Origin: Prevotella sp. | Lineage (GTDB): Bacteria; Bacteroidota; Bacteroidia; Bacteroidales; Bacteroidaceae | NCBI GenBank assembly: GCA_017619755.1 | Contig: JAFZRU010000065.1 | Coordinates: 1-64,000 of the forward strand | Direction of reading: 5' to 3' | DNA: 64,000 nt | Shown: positions 9,054 to 18,517 of the stretch, piece after piece | Layout: each line of letters opens with the position of its first letter | How positions within the stretch are numbered: the first letter of the stretch is position 1 | Made by a program: the position numbers and the translations under genes | Notes under the pieces: model-generated | What the model saw: the letters and a program-made list of their open reading frames with translations, nothing else | Databases searched by the model: none | Told to the model about the DNA's origin: nothing

Positions 9054-10766
9054 TTATTCGATGGGTGTGAACTTGATGCAGTCGAACTGCAGGCTGAAAT
9101 TGCTGTTGGTGCTTGCCGCAGGGTCGAGGACGATGAAGCTGAAGTTGTGCGACGCCGTTTCGGGGAACTCGATTTCCTCATAGATGGTGCTGGTATAGAC
9201 ACCGGGCATGGCACTGGTGACCTTCGTGTAAGGCGCGTTGAAGACGGTGTATTCCTCCTTGTCGTCGAAGGCCATCTTGAGCATTCCTCCATTGCCGTCG
9301 CTCTGCTGCCTCATGAAGTTGTTGCCGGTCATGAAGATAATGGTCAACTCCACCTTGTATTTCCCCCTGACGATGGTGGGCGTGCGCATGGAAGCCTTTC
9401 CCATGTATCCGAGGTTGAAGACGATGCGGTCGTGGTTGTTGGCCTCCTTCATGTTGCTTCGGCAAGTGACGTAGTCGATGTCGCTATAGTTGCGGTTCTT
9501 GGTTCCGGCCTCCCCCATCTCATATTCGAAGCAAGCGGCGGTGGCCACGCGGAAGCGCTGCTCCGAAGCGGTAGGCTCCGCCGGCTGGTAGTACTCCGGA
9601 TCGACCATGTTCTTGATTTCCGTGTAGTCGGCCAGGTCCCAGAGGACGGTGGCCTGCTTGGGCTCCCAGACGGGCATCCAAGCGTCGATGGTGTGGAGGT
9701 ATCCGTTCTTGCAGAGGATGTTAGACTGCGCCGGAATGAAGCGGGCGGGTACGCCGGAGTTGTTGATGACATACTTGTCGGCCTCCGTCGTGGCGAGGCT
9801 GTCGTAGGTGACAGTAAACACCTGGTTGGCGGCTGAAGAGCTCCATATTCTCGTCACCTCGGAACCCGTCATGGCCCCCATCTCATCGGTGGTGTACTGG
9901 TTGGTGAGGATGTGGTAGCCCACGTATTTCCTGAGCAGGGAGTCCTCGCTCAACCCCTCCTCGTCGGCGGCCTTGAGCTGACTTCTGAGTTGGCTGAGTG
10001 AACTGATGCCCGCCTTGGCAAAGGTGGCGTCGGTGACGTTCAGCAGGGTGAAATAATAATGTGTGACCACTTTCTGCCGTTCCTCGTTGAGCGTGGTGTC
10101 CTGGACGACGGCGAGACGCCTCGCCCATCCCGTGGCTTCGAGGGCCTCGGCCATGATGGCGGACCCACCCTCCTGCACCACGCGGTCATAGACGGTTTCC
10201 ACGAGCGGTGTCATGGCCTTTGACAGCACATACACCTTTCCGTTGTAGGCGCTGAGTCCCATCTCCACGACATGCCCCTCCTCATTGAGGATGGCCTGTC
10301 CGGCGTGGAGCGAGTCGATGCGTATGTTGATGACATCGCCGCTGAGGTTCTGCACAGACTTCTTCTGGACGAAGGATTCGGGCAGGATGGAGTCCTTGAC
10401 GGTGTGGTAGAGGATGAACGCCCTGGCATATTCCGGTGTGAGTTGCTGCAAGCTATCCACTCCCCTTCTCTTATAAAACTCCCTCATGGCGTCGTCGGTA
10501 GGCACGAAAGCAGTGAAACTTGTTCCCGAAGACGACTGGTTGAGGGCGTTGAACATATTGGCGTAGTTGAGCATCTTGACATACTCCCCATACCCCTCTT
10601 GCTCCGCGAGGAAGGTGGAGATGGGTGACATGAGCGTGGTGTTATAGACCTCGTCCTTGAAGGGGTCGGTGTTGATGTCGAAGACATCCTTGTCGCAAGC
10701 GGTGAGGAGCATGGCAGCCGCTGCGATGCAGACGATGTTTCTTGTGTTGAATTTGAAGAGTTGCAT
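9054..10766 (-). CDS. Fasciclin (FAS1)-like surface lipoprotein
   Basis: A 570-residue lipoprotein with the lipobox LTAC (Cys24) and acidic DKDVFD after it. Residues about 45-185 carry a good FAS1 pattern: SFTAFVPTDDAMREFYKRRG, then ARAFILYHTVKD and NEEGHVVEMGLSAYNGKVYVL. A second FAS1-like unit spans about 190-360 (IMAEALEATGWARRLAVVQD to KNGYLHTIDAWMPVWEP). The C-terminal 190 residues look like a jelly-roll or beta-sandwich (RGKYKVELTIIFMTGNN). It sits between the SusD at 10782-12362 (15 bp) and the second FAS1 gene. The phrase FVPTDDAM makes this the clearest FAS1 match of the three; the ligand is unknown. Confidence 0.8.
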   Translation of the reverse strand: MQLFKFNTRNIVCIAAAAMLLTACDKDVFDINTDPFKDEVYNTTLMSPISTFLAEQEGYGEYVKMLNYANMFNALNQSSSGTSFTAFVPTDDAMREFYKRRGVDSLQQLTPEYARAFILYHTVKDSILPESFVQKKSVQNLSGDVINIRIDSLHAGQAILNEEGHVVEMGLSAYNGKVYVLSKAMTPLVETVYDRVVQEGGSAIMAEALEATGWARRLAVVQDTTLNEERQKVVTHYYFTLLNVTDATFAKAGISSLSQLRSQLKAADEEGLSEDSLLRKYVGYHILTNQYTTDEMGAMTGSEVTRIWSSSAANQVFTVTYDSLATTEADKYVINNSGVPARFIPAQSNILCKNGYLHTIDAWMPVWEPKQATVLWDLADYTEIKNMVDPEYYQPAEPTASEQRFRVATAACFEYEMGEAGTKNRNYSDIDYVTCRSNMKEANNHDRIVFNLGYMGKASMRTPTIVRGKYKVELTIIFMTGNNFMRQQSDGNGGMLKMAFDDKEEYTVFNAPYTKVTSAMPGVYTSTIYEEIEFPETASHNFSFIVLDPAASTNSNFSLQFDCIKFTPIE

Positions 10767-10781
10767 GCTTTGTTCCTTTCC

Positions 10782-12362
10782 TTACTTGGTTGATGAATAA
10801 TATGGGTTTTGTTCGAGGAGTTTGTTATGCTCGATGTCCGCCTGCGGAATGGGCATGTACCATGCGTTCTCATCCTGCAAGACGGAGCGTATCCACTGCT
10901 GGTTGGTGGTCTGGTTGCCTTCGACGACTTTGTTGATGAACTGGTTCTTGTACTTTCCTCCCGCCACTCTTCCGAGCCAGAGGAGGTCGTACCATCGTTT
11001 GGCTTCCGCCATAAACTCCATCTCCCTTTGGTCGAGGATTTCCTCGATGAGCGTCATCTCGTCGAGTTGGGAGATTTGCGCGGCAGCCTCCGGCGTGGCC
11101 GTGTCGATGTCCTTGAAATTGCCGAGCATGGCCCTGTTGCGCACCCTGTTGATGAGGCTGACGGCCTCCGCCCAAGCACCCTGCCCTTTCATGGTGAGGG
11201 CGAGCGCCTTCATGAGCATGACGTCAGCGACACGGTAGATGATGAAGTTGGCGTCCTGGTGCGCCCTTGCGCCGCCGGTGATGTCCGGGACGTCGGTGCC
11301 GTAGTATTTCCAGATGTAGTATTGGTTGGAAGCGGCCCATGCGTTCACCTGTCCGTTGTCAGGCACGTAGGTGGCCATGAGCATGCGCCCCATTCGTCCG
11401 TCCTCGGTAAGCCCTTCGTCCTTGAGGGTCTGTGTCTCCTCCTTCATCCGCTCGGTAGCCCTTGACGTGGGTCTCAGGGGTGTGGAGGCCGTGAGGGTGA
11501 AGAGCGAGTTGAAGTTGTTGGTCTGGTTGAAGGAATAGTCCCAGTTGAGTTCGAAGATGGACTCGTTGCTGTTGCCCGGATAGAACATGGTGTACCAATC
11601 GTTGGTGTTTGTCATGAAGACGGGTCGGAAAGCGTCAGTGGCATTGAGTATCAAGTTGCAATACTCGATGCACTGGTCGTAGTCCTCGCTCCAGAGGCAA
11701 GCGTCGGCCATGAGGGCATAGAGCGCCCACTTGGTGGCCCTTCCCTTGGTGGCCCATTCCTCCTCGTAGGTGCCCTTCGCCGCTCCTGTGGCGAGGGCGG
11801 TCTTGACATCCTCCTTCACCTGTGCGACAATTTCCTTTTCGGTAGATTTGGCCAGGTCGAAGCTGGCGTTGTCGTTGACGTAAGCCTGCATAACAAGCGG
11901 TGCCTCCCTGTAATTCTTGGCGAGCAGGAGGTAGCAGTATGCCCTGAGGAAATAGGCTTCCGAGAGATGTGAATTGAGAATGGATTCGTAGTAGGTGTCG
12001 TCCTTGACGTCGGGTGCGTAGAGAATGACAGAGTTGGCCATTCCAATCACTTTGTAGATGTTCGACCAGTCGCAAAGGGAGTGGTTGGGTGTCATATTGA
12101 AGTCCTGCAATTTAGCGTCGCTCGTATTGGTGGTGTAGATGGCCCCACCCCTCAACTCACCCCACTTAATGAACGTGGGTGCGCACTGCCGCATGTAGTA
12201 GTAACCGGATGCGATGACAGCCTCGACATCCTCTTTCGACTTCCAGTAGTCGTCGGTCACCTGCTCGTTGTTGGGCAGCACGTCGAGCCAGTCGTTGCAA
12301 GACGTGGCGGTGGTGATGGCGAGTGCGCCGATAACCAGGGTGTATAGTATGTTCTTCTTCAT
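10782..12362 (-). CDS. SusD/RagB family outer-membrane lipoprotein
   Basis: The frame extends upstream to 12560, but the start at 12362 is chosen because it begins a lipoprotein signal (MKKNILYTLVIGALAITT, lipobox ATSC, Cys22) and lies 11 bp after the preceding SusC stop. The 526-residue product has the classic SusD pattern: CNDWLDVLPNNEQVTDDYWKS, then SEAYFLRAYCYLLLAKNY (TPR-like helices), INRVRNRAM, and a C-terminal REMEFMAEAKRWYDLLWLGR. It should lid the SusC encoded directly upstream (12374-15637) and bind the same ligand at the surface. This is the more canonical of the two SusD proteins in the operon. Confidence 0.93.
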   Translation of the reverse strand: MKKNILYTLVIGALAITTATSCNDWLDVLPNNEQVTDDYWKSKEDVEAVIASGYYYMRQCAPTFIKWGELRGGAIYTTNTSDAKLQDFNMTPNHSLCDWSNIYKVIGMANSVILYAPDVKDDTYYESILNSHLSEAYFLRAYCYLLLAKNYREAPLVMQAYVNDNASFDLAKSTEKEIVAQVKEDVKTALATGAAKGTYEEEWATKGRATKWALYALMADACLWSEDYDQCIEYCNLILNATDAFRPVFMTNTNDWYTMFYPGNSNESIFELNWDYSFNQTNNFNSLFTLTASTPLRPTSRATERMKEETQTLKDEGLTEDGRMGRMLMATYVPDNGQVNAWAASNQYYIWKYYGTDVPDITGGARAHQDANFIIYRVADVMLMKALALTMKGQGAWAEAVSLINRVRNRAMLGNFKDIDTATPEAAAQISQLDEMTLIEEILDQREMEFMAEAKRWYDLLWLGRVAGGKYKNQFINKVVEGNQTTNQQWIRSVLQDENAWYMPIPQADIEHNKLLEQNPYYSSTK

Positions 12363-12373
12363 GATCTTATCAG

Positions 12374-15300
12374 TTAAAAGTCGAGGTTGATACCAATGGC
12401 GAAACGCCGAGAGACAGGCGTGGTGGCGTTGTCTCTGACGAGGCTGGTGGCGGATGGCATGGAGACCTCCGGGTCCTGTCCCTTGTACTTGGTCCATGTG
12501 AAGAGGTCGTATCCCGTGGCGAAGATGTTGAGTTTGCTGATGCCCCAGTTCTTGAGCCATTTCTTGGGCAGGTTGTAGCTCAGGGAGAGCGTCTTGAGAC
12601 GTATGAAGGAGGCATCCTCCACGAAGCGGTCGCTACCGAGGTAGTTGTAGCCCATGCCGTAGAGCGCCCGTGGGATGTCGGTCTGGTCGCCCTCTGCCCG
12701 CCATCTGTGCAACACGGCGGTACTTTGGTTGTTCTTGCCGTACATGTTTTCGAGGGAGATGCGGGCGCCGTTGATGACCTTCTGTCCGTAGCGTCCATAG
12801 AAGAAGGTGGTGAGCGTGAGGTCCTTCCATCTCACCTGGAAGCCGCCGCCTCCGAAAAACTTGGGGTTGGCGTTTCCGAGATAGACAATGTCGTTTTCAT
12901 TGATGACACCGTCGTGGTTGATGTCCTCATACTTGGCATCGCCCGGATAGGTCTGCACGGTGCCGTTCTTCATGGTGATGACGTTGCCCTGCCAGTCGTA
13001 CATGATGTTTCCCTGTGCGTCGCGGGCGTAGGTCTCCGCCGTGTTCTGATACACTCCGAGGTACTTGTAACCGTAGAAGGAGCCGACGGGGGCGTTCTCC
13101 ACGATGCGGAGGGCATAGTTGCCGTTTCCGAAGGAGTAGTTGTCCATCACCCATGTGCTGGGCAGTTCCTTCACCTTGTTGACATTGCGGCTGACGTTGG
13201 CGTTGGCGGAGATGGTCCACACCTTGTTTCTGAGGATGGTGTATTCAAACCTGAGCTCCACACCCTTGTTGCTCATCTTTCCGGAGTTGATGTATTTCAC
13301 GGAATTGTAGCCAGTGGAAGCCGGCAGTTTGGTGTCCTTGAGGAGCATGTCGCTGGTCTGCTTGTCGTAGTAGTCGAAGGTGAACGACAGTCTGTTGAAG
13401 AGCCTGAAGTCCATACCGAGGTCCATCTCCCTTGTCGTCTCCCACTTGAGGTTGTCGAGCTGCATGCGGTCGGGTGTGATGGCCGCCATGTCCATGTACT
13501 GTCCGAGGCTCTTGTAGGCGCCGAGGTAGATGGAGGCTCCCGAAGGCGAGGTGCCCGACCATCCGTAACCGAAGCGCACCTTTCCTTCGTTGAACCATTT
13601 CTTGAAGCTGTCACTCCAGAAATGCTCCTGCTCGATGTTCCATGCCACACCGAAGGCGGGGAAGGTGCCCCATCTTTTCTCCTTGCCCATGGTGGAGTTG
13701 CCCTCGTGGTTGATGGTTCCCCTGAGGATGTATCTGTTGTCGTAGGAATAGACGGCTTGTCCAATCATGGAGATGGAGCGGCGCTCGGAGTTGCCGGAGC
13801 CGGAGGAGGCGACGACACTTCCCACGACGGGATCGCTAAGGTTGGCCGAGGCATTGCCGTATGTGCTGCTGGTGTAACTGAAGCTCTCGTTGTCGGAGGT
13901 CTTCACCAAGGCGGTTGCGATGATGTTGTGCTTCTCGGCGAAGGTGTTGTTGTAGATGAGTTTGTTTTCCGTCTGGAGGGAGAAGGCGTCGGTGGAGGCA
14001 TCGACACTACGGTTGGCGTAGGAACTGGTCCACAGCACGCCGGTGGCCTCCTGTGGCAGGAACTGCTTGTTTTTCGTGGTGCGCATGTTGAGCGAGACCC
14101 ATCCTTGGTACTGCAGGTGGAAGGGGAAGTCGTATTGCAGGGTGATGGTCATCTTCTCGTCGCGCTGCGTGGTCTTGTTGTAGCCTTCCTTCACCATGGC
14201 CACGGGGTTGTAGTTGGCCGAACTGACATTCGAACTGCCGGTGCTGGTGAAGGACCCTTGGAAGTCCTCGTCGCGTGAGAAATAGACATCGGTGGGCTTT
14301 CCCGTGGCGTCGTCAATCCAATAGGGGCTGAGGTTGGGCATCTTCTGCATGGCGATGCTTCTCACGGAAGAGAGCGCGTTGGCGTCCTTGTTGGTGTTGG
14401 AGAAGGAGAAGTCGGTGCGCACACGCAGGCGGTCGCTGAAGTTGTAGGTGATTTTCATGCCGGCGGAGAGTCGCTGCACACCCGTTCCCTTGGTGGTTCC
14501 CTGTTCGTCGTAGTAGCCGAGGTTGAGCTTATAGACAGCCTTCTCACCACCACCCGTCATGGAGAAGTTGTTGTCGGTGATGATGGCGTCCTGCTTGACG
14601 GCTTCGAGCCAGTCGGTATCGACGTTGTACTCGTCGTAGTATCGATATTGCGGGTCGTAGTTGATCTCGGGGTTGTTGAAGAGCATGTTCATCTCGTTGG
14701 TGGCGTTGCTGATGCCCTTGGCATTGGCGGCGTTCCAGATGGCATCCTGCATGAGGGAGACATACTGTGCCCCGTTGAGGAGGGGAATGCTCTCCGGCTC
14801 CTTCTTGGCGGTGAACTTGGAAGAGAAGGAGAACTTGGTCTTTCCCATAGAGCCGCGCTTGGTGTTGATGAGCAACACGCCGTTGGCGCCCTTGGTGCCG
14901 TAGATGGCGGTGGCGGAGGCGTCCTTCAGCACCTCGATGCTCTCGATGTTGGCCGGTGCGATGTTGAGCAAGGCTCCAAAGTCCTCCTCGTTGGCGGTGG
15001 AGAAGTTGAAGTCGTCGGTGATGTCCACATCCTGCGGCACGCCGTCGATGACGATGAGCGGCTCGTTGGAAGCGCTGAGCGAACTGGTTCCACGAATGCG
15101 AATGCTGCTCCTGGCTCCCGGGTCTCCTCCGAGGTTGATGTCAAGGCCGGCGATTTGTCCTTGCAATGCCTCCTCCACGGAAGTGACAGGTGCCGTTTCG
15201 ACGATAGAAGCGAGGTCCACCTTCTGCACGGCGGAGGTTTGTTCGAGCCTGGAGATGCCCATTCCGTCCCTTCCGCCACGTGTGCCGGTGACGGTGACCT

Positions 15301-15637
15301 CATCGAGCATGGCCTCGTTTTCCATGGAGAAGTTGATTTCAGTCTGTCCGTTGTAATTGACGGTGATGGTTTTCATGCCGATGTAGGTGGCCCTTACCTT
15401 GAGGTTCTTGGCATCCGACGGCACTTGCAGCATGTAGTTGCCGTCGAAGTCGGTGACCGCTCCCTTGATGTAACGGTTTTGGCTGTTGACAAGCACGACG
15501 TTGGCTCCAATGATGGGATCTCCCGTACCGTTGTCGAGCTTCTCTATCACCTTTCCGGTGAGCACTTTCTCCTGTGCTGCGGTAGCAAGGGTGCACAGGA
15601 GCATGAGCAGTAGGATGAATATCTTATTCTGTTTCAT
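12374..15637 (-). CDS. SusC/RagA-type TonB-dependent outer-membrane transporter
   Basis: The frame runs upstream to 15703, but the ATG at 15637 begins a proper signal peptide (MKQNKIFILLLMLLCTLATA) and lies 11 bp after the preceding FAS1 stop. The 1087-residue product has a carboxypeptidase-regulatory-like domain at about 25-105 (LTGKVIEKLDNGTGDPIIGA), DEVTVTGTRGG at about 112 as the usual SusC linker, the plug motif PLIVIDGVPQDVD near 205, and IEVLKDASATAIYGTKGANG. The barrel ends in RRFAIGINLDF. It is a canonical SusC, pairing with the SusD at 10782-12362, for TonB-driven uptake of an unknown ligand, probably an oligosaccharide or glycopeptide. Confidence 0.95.
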   Translation of the reverse strand: MKQNKIFILLLMLLCTLATAAQEKVLTGKVIEKLDNGTGDPIIGANVVLVNSQNRYIKGAVTDFDGNYMLQVPSDAKNLKVRATYIGMKTITVNYNGQTEINFSMENEAMLDEVTVTGTRGGRDGMGISRLEQTSAVQKVDLASIVETAPVTSVEEALQGQIAGLDINLGGDPGARSSIRIRGTSSLSASNEPLIVIDGVPQDVDITDDFNFSTANEEDFGALLNIAPANIESIEVLKDASATAIYGTKGANGVLLINTKRGSMGKTKFSFSSKFTAKKEPESIPLLNGAQYVSLMQDAIWNAANAKGISNATNEMNMLFNNPEINYDPQYRYYDEYNVDTDWLEAVKQDAIITDNNFSMTGGGEKAVYKLNLGYYDEQGTTKGTGVQRLSAGMKITYNFSDRLRVRTDFSFSNTNKDANALSSVRSIAMQKMPNLSPYWIDDATGKPTDVYFSRDEDFQGSFTSTGSSNVSSANYNPVAMVKEGYNKTTQRDEKMTITLQYDFPFHLQYQGWVSLNMRTTKNKQFLPQEATGVLWTSSYANRSVDASTDAFSLQTENKLIYNNTFAEKHNIIATALVKTSDNESFSYTSSTYGNASANLSDPVVGSVVASSGSGNSERRSISMIGQAVYSYDNRYILRGTINHEGNSTMGKEKRWGTFPAFGVAWNIEQEHFWSDSFKKWFNEGKVRFGYGWSGTSPSGASIYLGAYKSLGQYMDMAAITPDRMQLDNLKWETTREMDLGMDFRLFNRLSFTFDYYDKQTSDMLLKDTKLPASTGYNSVKYINSGKMSNKGVELRFEYTILRNKVWTISANANVSRNVNKVKELPSTWVMDNYSFGNGNYALRIVENAPVGSFYGYKYLGVYQNTAETYARDAQGNIMYDWQGNVITMKNGTVQTYPGDAKYEDINHDGVINENDIVYLGNANPKFFGGGGFQVRWKDLTLTTFFYGRYGQKVINGARISLENMYGKNNQSTAVLHRWRAEGDQTDIPRALYGMGYNYLGSDRFVEDASFIRLKTLSLSYNLPKKWLKNWGISKLNIFATGYDLFTWTKYKGQDPEVSMPSATSLVRDNATTPVSRRFAIGINLDF

Positions 15638-15648
15638 AGCGGTCAATA

Positions 15649-17952
15649 TTAATAGGTAGTGCCGTCGGTGGGTTGCGGCAGTGTGTCGATGAACTGCATG
15701 CACCCATCAGCGAATGCGAAGGGCAGGCCATGGTATTTCTGACTAACGGTCGCAGCGGTGTTGTTTCCAAATCCGACGACGAGTTGCCCGTTCACCTCGT
15801 TGATGACCACCGGCTCCGTACCCATGGAATTGAAGGTACCCTTGCACGTCGAGCCAGGATAAGGATAACTGGTGATGGTGTTCATCAGCGACGAGACGAA
15901 ATAGTTGCGCAGGTAGTTGGCCAAAAGCGTCTTGTTGGTGGTGGAGAGATTTCCCGTGATGGTGTAGTCGTCGGCGATGGTGAGTTGCGAGCACCCGGGA
16001 ATAGTGGCGATGCCAGCCTTGATGGCCTCGTTGGTCGGCACGAAGACGATATAGCGTGTGTCCTCGCTGGTGAGGGATGGCATTCCTCCGTTCTGGACAA
16101 GTCCCGCCTTCTGCAGCAGCTGTGCGAAGAGGTAGTACTCGTAGTTTTTGTCATTTCCCACGGCGAGCCGGTGTGTCAGTCCGTCACCCGATGCCTCCGC
16201 GAAGAGCATGGGGTAGTCGTAAGCGTATGCCCTTCCGTTGCTCCACGGCATTCCGTTGTTGGTGATTTCGTGGAACTCGACGAAGGGGTCTCCCTGATAG
16301 GAAGGATTAAGTTGCTCGTTGAAGAGTGCGCTGGTGGTGATGCGGCCGTTGTTGACATACCAGTAGTTGAAGGCGGTGTTGGTCTCCACCACCTGTATGC
16401 CGCTTGTGCGCAGTTGGGAGATATTGGAGGCGGTGTGCATGTTGACGATGCTCCGAGCCTGCCCCGAACCCATGTTGGCGAAGTTGCCGTCCACGTCGCT
16501 ATACACCTCAAGGTTCCTACCGGCTGTGGTGGAGTTGAGGCGCATCTGCGGCTCGTTTTGGTTGAATTGGAGGTTGGACGGCACGAGGGTGACAAACTCC
16601 GACTTGTCGGAAGCGAGGGACAATACGAGGTCGCTCTTGTCGAGTGCGTACATGAAACACTGGTAGGTGGTGTCCCTGAACGCCGGTCCCACGACAGACG
16701 AGAAGATGGCTGGAGCCTCCATGTCGTTCATACCATACACGATACCGTTCTCGCAGAAGAGGCGGTCGTCCACCGCTGCGGTGTTGATGTTGACGGGCGT
16801 GCCGTAAGCCGTCTCCACCAATCCCTTGTCTATTTCCTCGGGGAAGACGGGTGTCGTCTCGTTGGCGAACGACTGCATGATGAAATACTGGAGGATGAGA
16901 GGGTCGAGGTCTTCGAGCGAGCGGTAGCCGCTCTCCGGTTTCCAGTAGTTGGTGAAGAACTTGGCGATGGCTTGGTTGGATGGTGCGAAGATGTTGTATG
17001 CCACCCTGTCGAGTTGCTCCATGGCCATCCAACTGTTGACGGGCCACTCGCAAGCGATGCTTGGCAGTGCTCCGTGGCTGACGGTATATACCACCTTCCC
17101 CACGGAAGTGCTGATGTCCTCGGAGGCGGGGGTGAACTCAGCGTAGGTGTCGTAGAGGCTGATGAAGTCGCTGTAGTTGGGGTTGGCCTTCAGCGTGGCG
17201 TGTATGGTCTCCAAGGGCGCCACCACCTGGTTGACGTGGTAGAGGTAACCGTTGTCGGTGACGACGGCCTCCTGGTCGGTGACGGAAGCGTTGGAGACAT
17301 TGAAGCCGTTGGCTCCCCCACCCCATTGGCTGCCCGGGTAGAAATATTCGTAGTTGGTTTTGGCATCGATGCCCTTTGTGGCGAAGAGCAAGTGGCTGAG
17401 CACGGGCAGGTATCGCTCATAGTGATAGACGGTGACGGTGGTATCGACGCCGTTGAGTTTTCCGCGCATCTGCTCCATGTCGTCGGAGCTTCGAGTACGA
17501 TGCTTGTAATAGAGGCCGGCATTGACCTGCTTTTGCTCCTCGGTGGCTCCGTCGCCCTCTGTGGGTCTGAAATTGACCATCTTCGCCCAGTCGTAGGCGT
17601 AGTACATCAGGTGGTAGCCCACGGTTTTCCGTAGTTCCGCCGGTGCTTTTGCGTGCATGTCCTCCACCGAAGAGAAGCCTTTTTGTTGGAGGAACGCCCT
17701 CCACGCTTCATCATCGGGTGCCATGACGGTCATCACGCTCTGCCCATTGACAACGGGCTTGTAGCCGGTCAGTTCGATGGCTTGCAGGAAAAGGGTGTGG
17801 TTTCCCTCCTTCTCCATCACCTCCCATGCGTTGCCCTTGAGCCATGACGGCGACTTGTAATGGTCGTCGTCGGCAATGTCATGGCATGCCGTGGTGAAGA
17901 CGCTTGCAAGCACGATGCAGAGCATTGTCTTAATTGAACTTCTTCTTGTCAT
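15649..17952 (-). CDS. Multi-domain fasciclin (FAS1) surface lipoprotein, first gene of the operon
   Basis: A 767-residue lipoprotein with the lipobox TTAC (Cys23) and then HDIADDDHY, sharing DDDHY with the FAS1 protein at 7329-9035. Up to four FAS1-like units can be followed: about 45-250 (TLFLQAIELTGY, SVMTVMAPDDEAWRAFLQ), 270-440 (YNIFAPSNQAIAKFF), 440-590 (FVTLVPSNLQFN), and 610-755 (YYLFAQLLQKAG, YIVFVPTNEAIKAG). FAS1 domains mediate binding, so a surface ligand-binding or adhesion role is likely. It is promoter-proximal, with a good TAnnTTTG promoter about 100 bp upstream, and is followed 11 bp later by the canonical SusC. The number of domains is a manual estimate. Confidence 0.82.
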   Translation of the reverse strand: MTRRSSIKTMLCIVLASVFTTACHDIADDDHYKSPSWLKGNAWEVMEKEGNHTLFLQAIELTGYKPVVNGQSVMTVMAPDDEAWRAFLQQKGFSSVEDMHAKAPAELRKTVGYHLMYYAYDWAKMVNFRPTEGDGATEEQKQVNAGLYYKHRTRSSDDMEQMRGKLNGVDTTVTVYHYERYLPVLSHLLFATKGIDAKTNYEYFYPGSQWGGGANGFNVSNASVTDQEAVVTDNGYLYHVNQVVAPLETIHATLKANPNYSDFISLYDTYAEFTPASEDISTSVGKVVYTVSHGALPSIACEWPVNSWMAMEQLDRVAYNIFAPSNQAIAKFFTNYWKPESGYRSLEDLDPLILQYFIMQSFANETTPVFPEEIDKGLVETAYGTPVNINTAAVDDRLFCENGIVYGMNDMEAPAIFSSVVGPAFRDTTYQCFMYALDKSDLVLSLASDKSEFVTLVPSNLQFNQNEPQMRLNSTTAGRNLEVYSDVDGNFANMGSGQARSIVNMHTASNISQLRTSGIQVVETNTAFNYWYVNNGRITTSALFNEQLNPSYQGDPFVEFHEITNNGMPWSNGRAYAYDYPMLFAEASGDGLTHRLAVGNDKNYEYYLFAQLLQKAGLVQNGGMPSLTSEDTRYIVFVPTNEAIKAGIATIPGCSQLTIADDYTITGNLSTTNKTLLANYLRNYFVSSLMNTITSYPYPGSTCKGTFNSMGTEPVVINEVNGQLVVGFGNNTAATVSQKYHGLPFAFADGCMQFIDTLPQPTDGTTY

Positions 17953-18058
17953 TTAGGTTATTAATTGGTTTTTTGATTCATCAGAACAGGGGCAGGGTCC
18001 AGTAAGGTTTCTTGCCCACAAATAAAGCAGATTGTCTTTAACAACATCATTAATTTTG

Positions 18059-18090
18059 CAAAGTTAATATCTTTTTTTGATTTTTCAACA
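18059..18090 (-). promoter_or_regulatory. Predicted Bacteroidota promoter of the FAS1/SusCD operon
   Basis: On the minus strand TAACTTTG (18066-18059) matches the TAnnTTTG -7 box, and TGTTG at 18090-18086 provides the -33 element with a 19-bp spacer. The predicted start leaves a leader of about 100 nt before the ATG at 17952. Confidence 0.6.
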
Positions 18091-18189
18091 TTTGGGGCGA
18101 AGTTTAACAATAATAATTGGTGTTTGTCATTTATTCAAGGTATTTTATCATTACCGGTTTGTCGTGTAACAGGTCGTCTTTGCACAAAA

Positions 18190-18456
18190 TCCATCTGCAC
18201 AGAAGAAAAAAAACCGCTTCGCGATAAAAATAATAAGACGAATAAAAAGGGTCTCTGCAAATGAATTGAAACGCTCACGCTTGATAATAACGCCCAAGGG
18301 CGTGGAAAAAAAAGATATAAAAATTTTTCATAATGAGACAGGAGGACAGTGTTCACGTAGTGCATTACTTTATGTAATGCCTAAAGCCACAGATAGTTAG
18401 ACTATGAACAAAGGCCGCTTCACAATCTTTGTGTGAAGCGGCCTCTTGGCGTTAGG
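18190..18456 (-). ncRNA. Structured repeat, copy B1: branched hairpin element with terminators
   Basis: Read on the minus strand, the element begins with CCTAACGCCAAGAGG (18456-18442) and a 12-bp stem (18413-18424 with 18432-18443, 7-nt loop). Next is a hairpin with loop ATAAA and 7-bp stem GCATTAC/GTAATGC (18362-18380). CTACGTGAACAC and a T-rich run follow, then a hairpin at 18290-18303 (ACGCCC/GGGCGT), and finally ATTTGCAGAGACC with a T-run (18262-18241). The header and the ATAAA hairpin align with the copies at 24148 and 32180. The 3' part, including the T-runs and ATTTGCAGA, aligns with the copy at 32040. It fills most of the 565-bp gap between two minus-strand operons. A function as terminator or as a separate RNA is inference. 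Confidence 0.55.
18412..18444 (-). terminator. Strong hairpin terminator after the TPR-like gene
   Basis: AGGCCGCTTCACA pairs perfectly with TGTGAAGCGGCCT (13 bp, 7-nt loop). On the minus strand it is followed by TTTGTT. It lies about 75 nt beyond the stop of the 18518-19048 gene and forms the first hairpin of the B1 repeat. Confidence 0.65.
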
Positions 18457-18517
18457 AATTATATGAAATAATTCCCTACGGTTATGATGGGCCTCTTGGT
18501 AAAAACATCGATGCCGA

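Noticed and set aside
18135-18365. Open frame of 76 codons on the minus strand
   Set aside because: It overlaps the structured B1 repeat and is Phe/Leu-rich by composition only.
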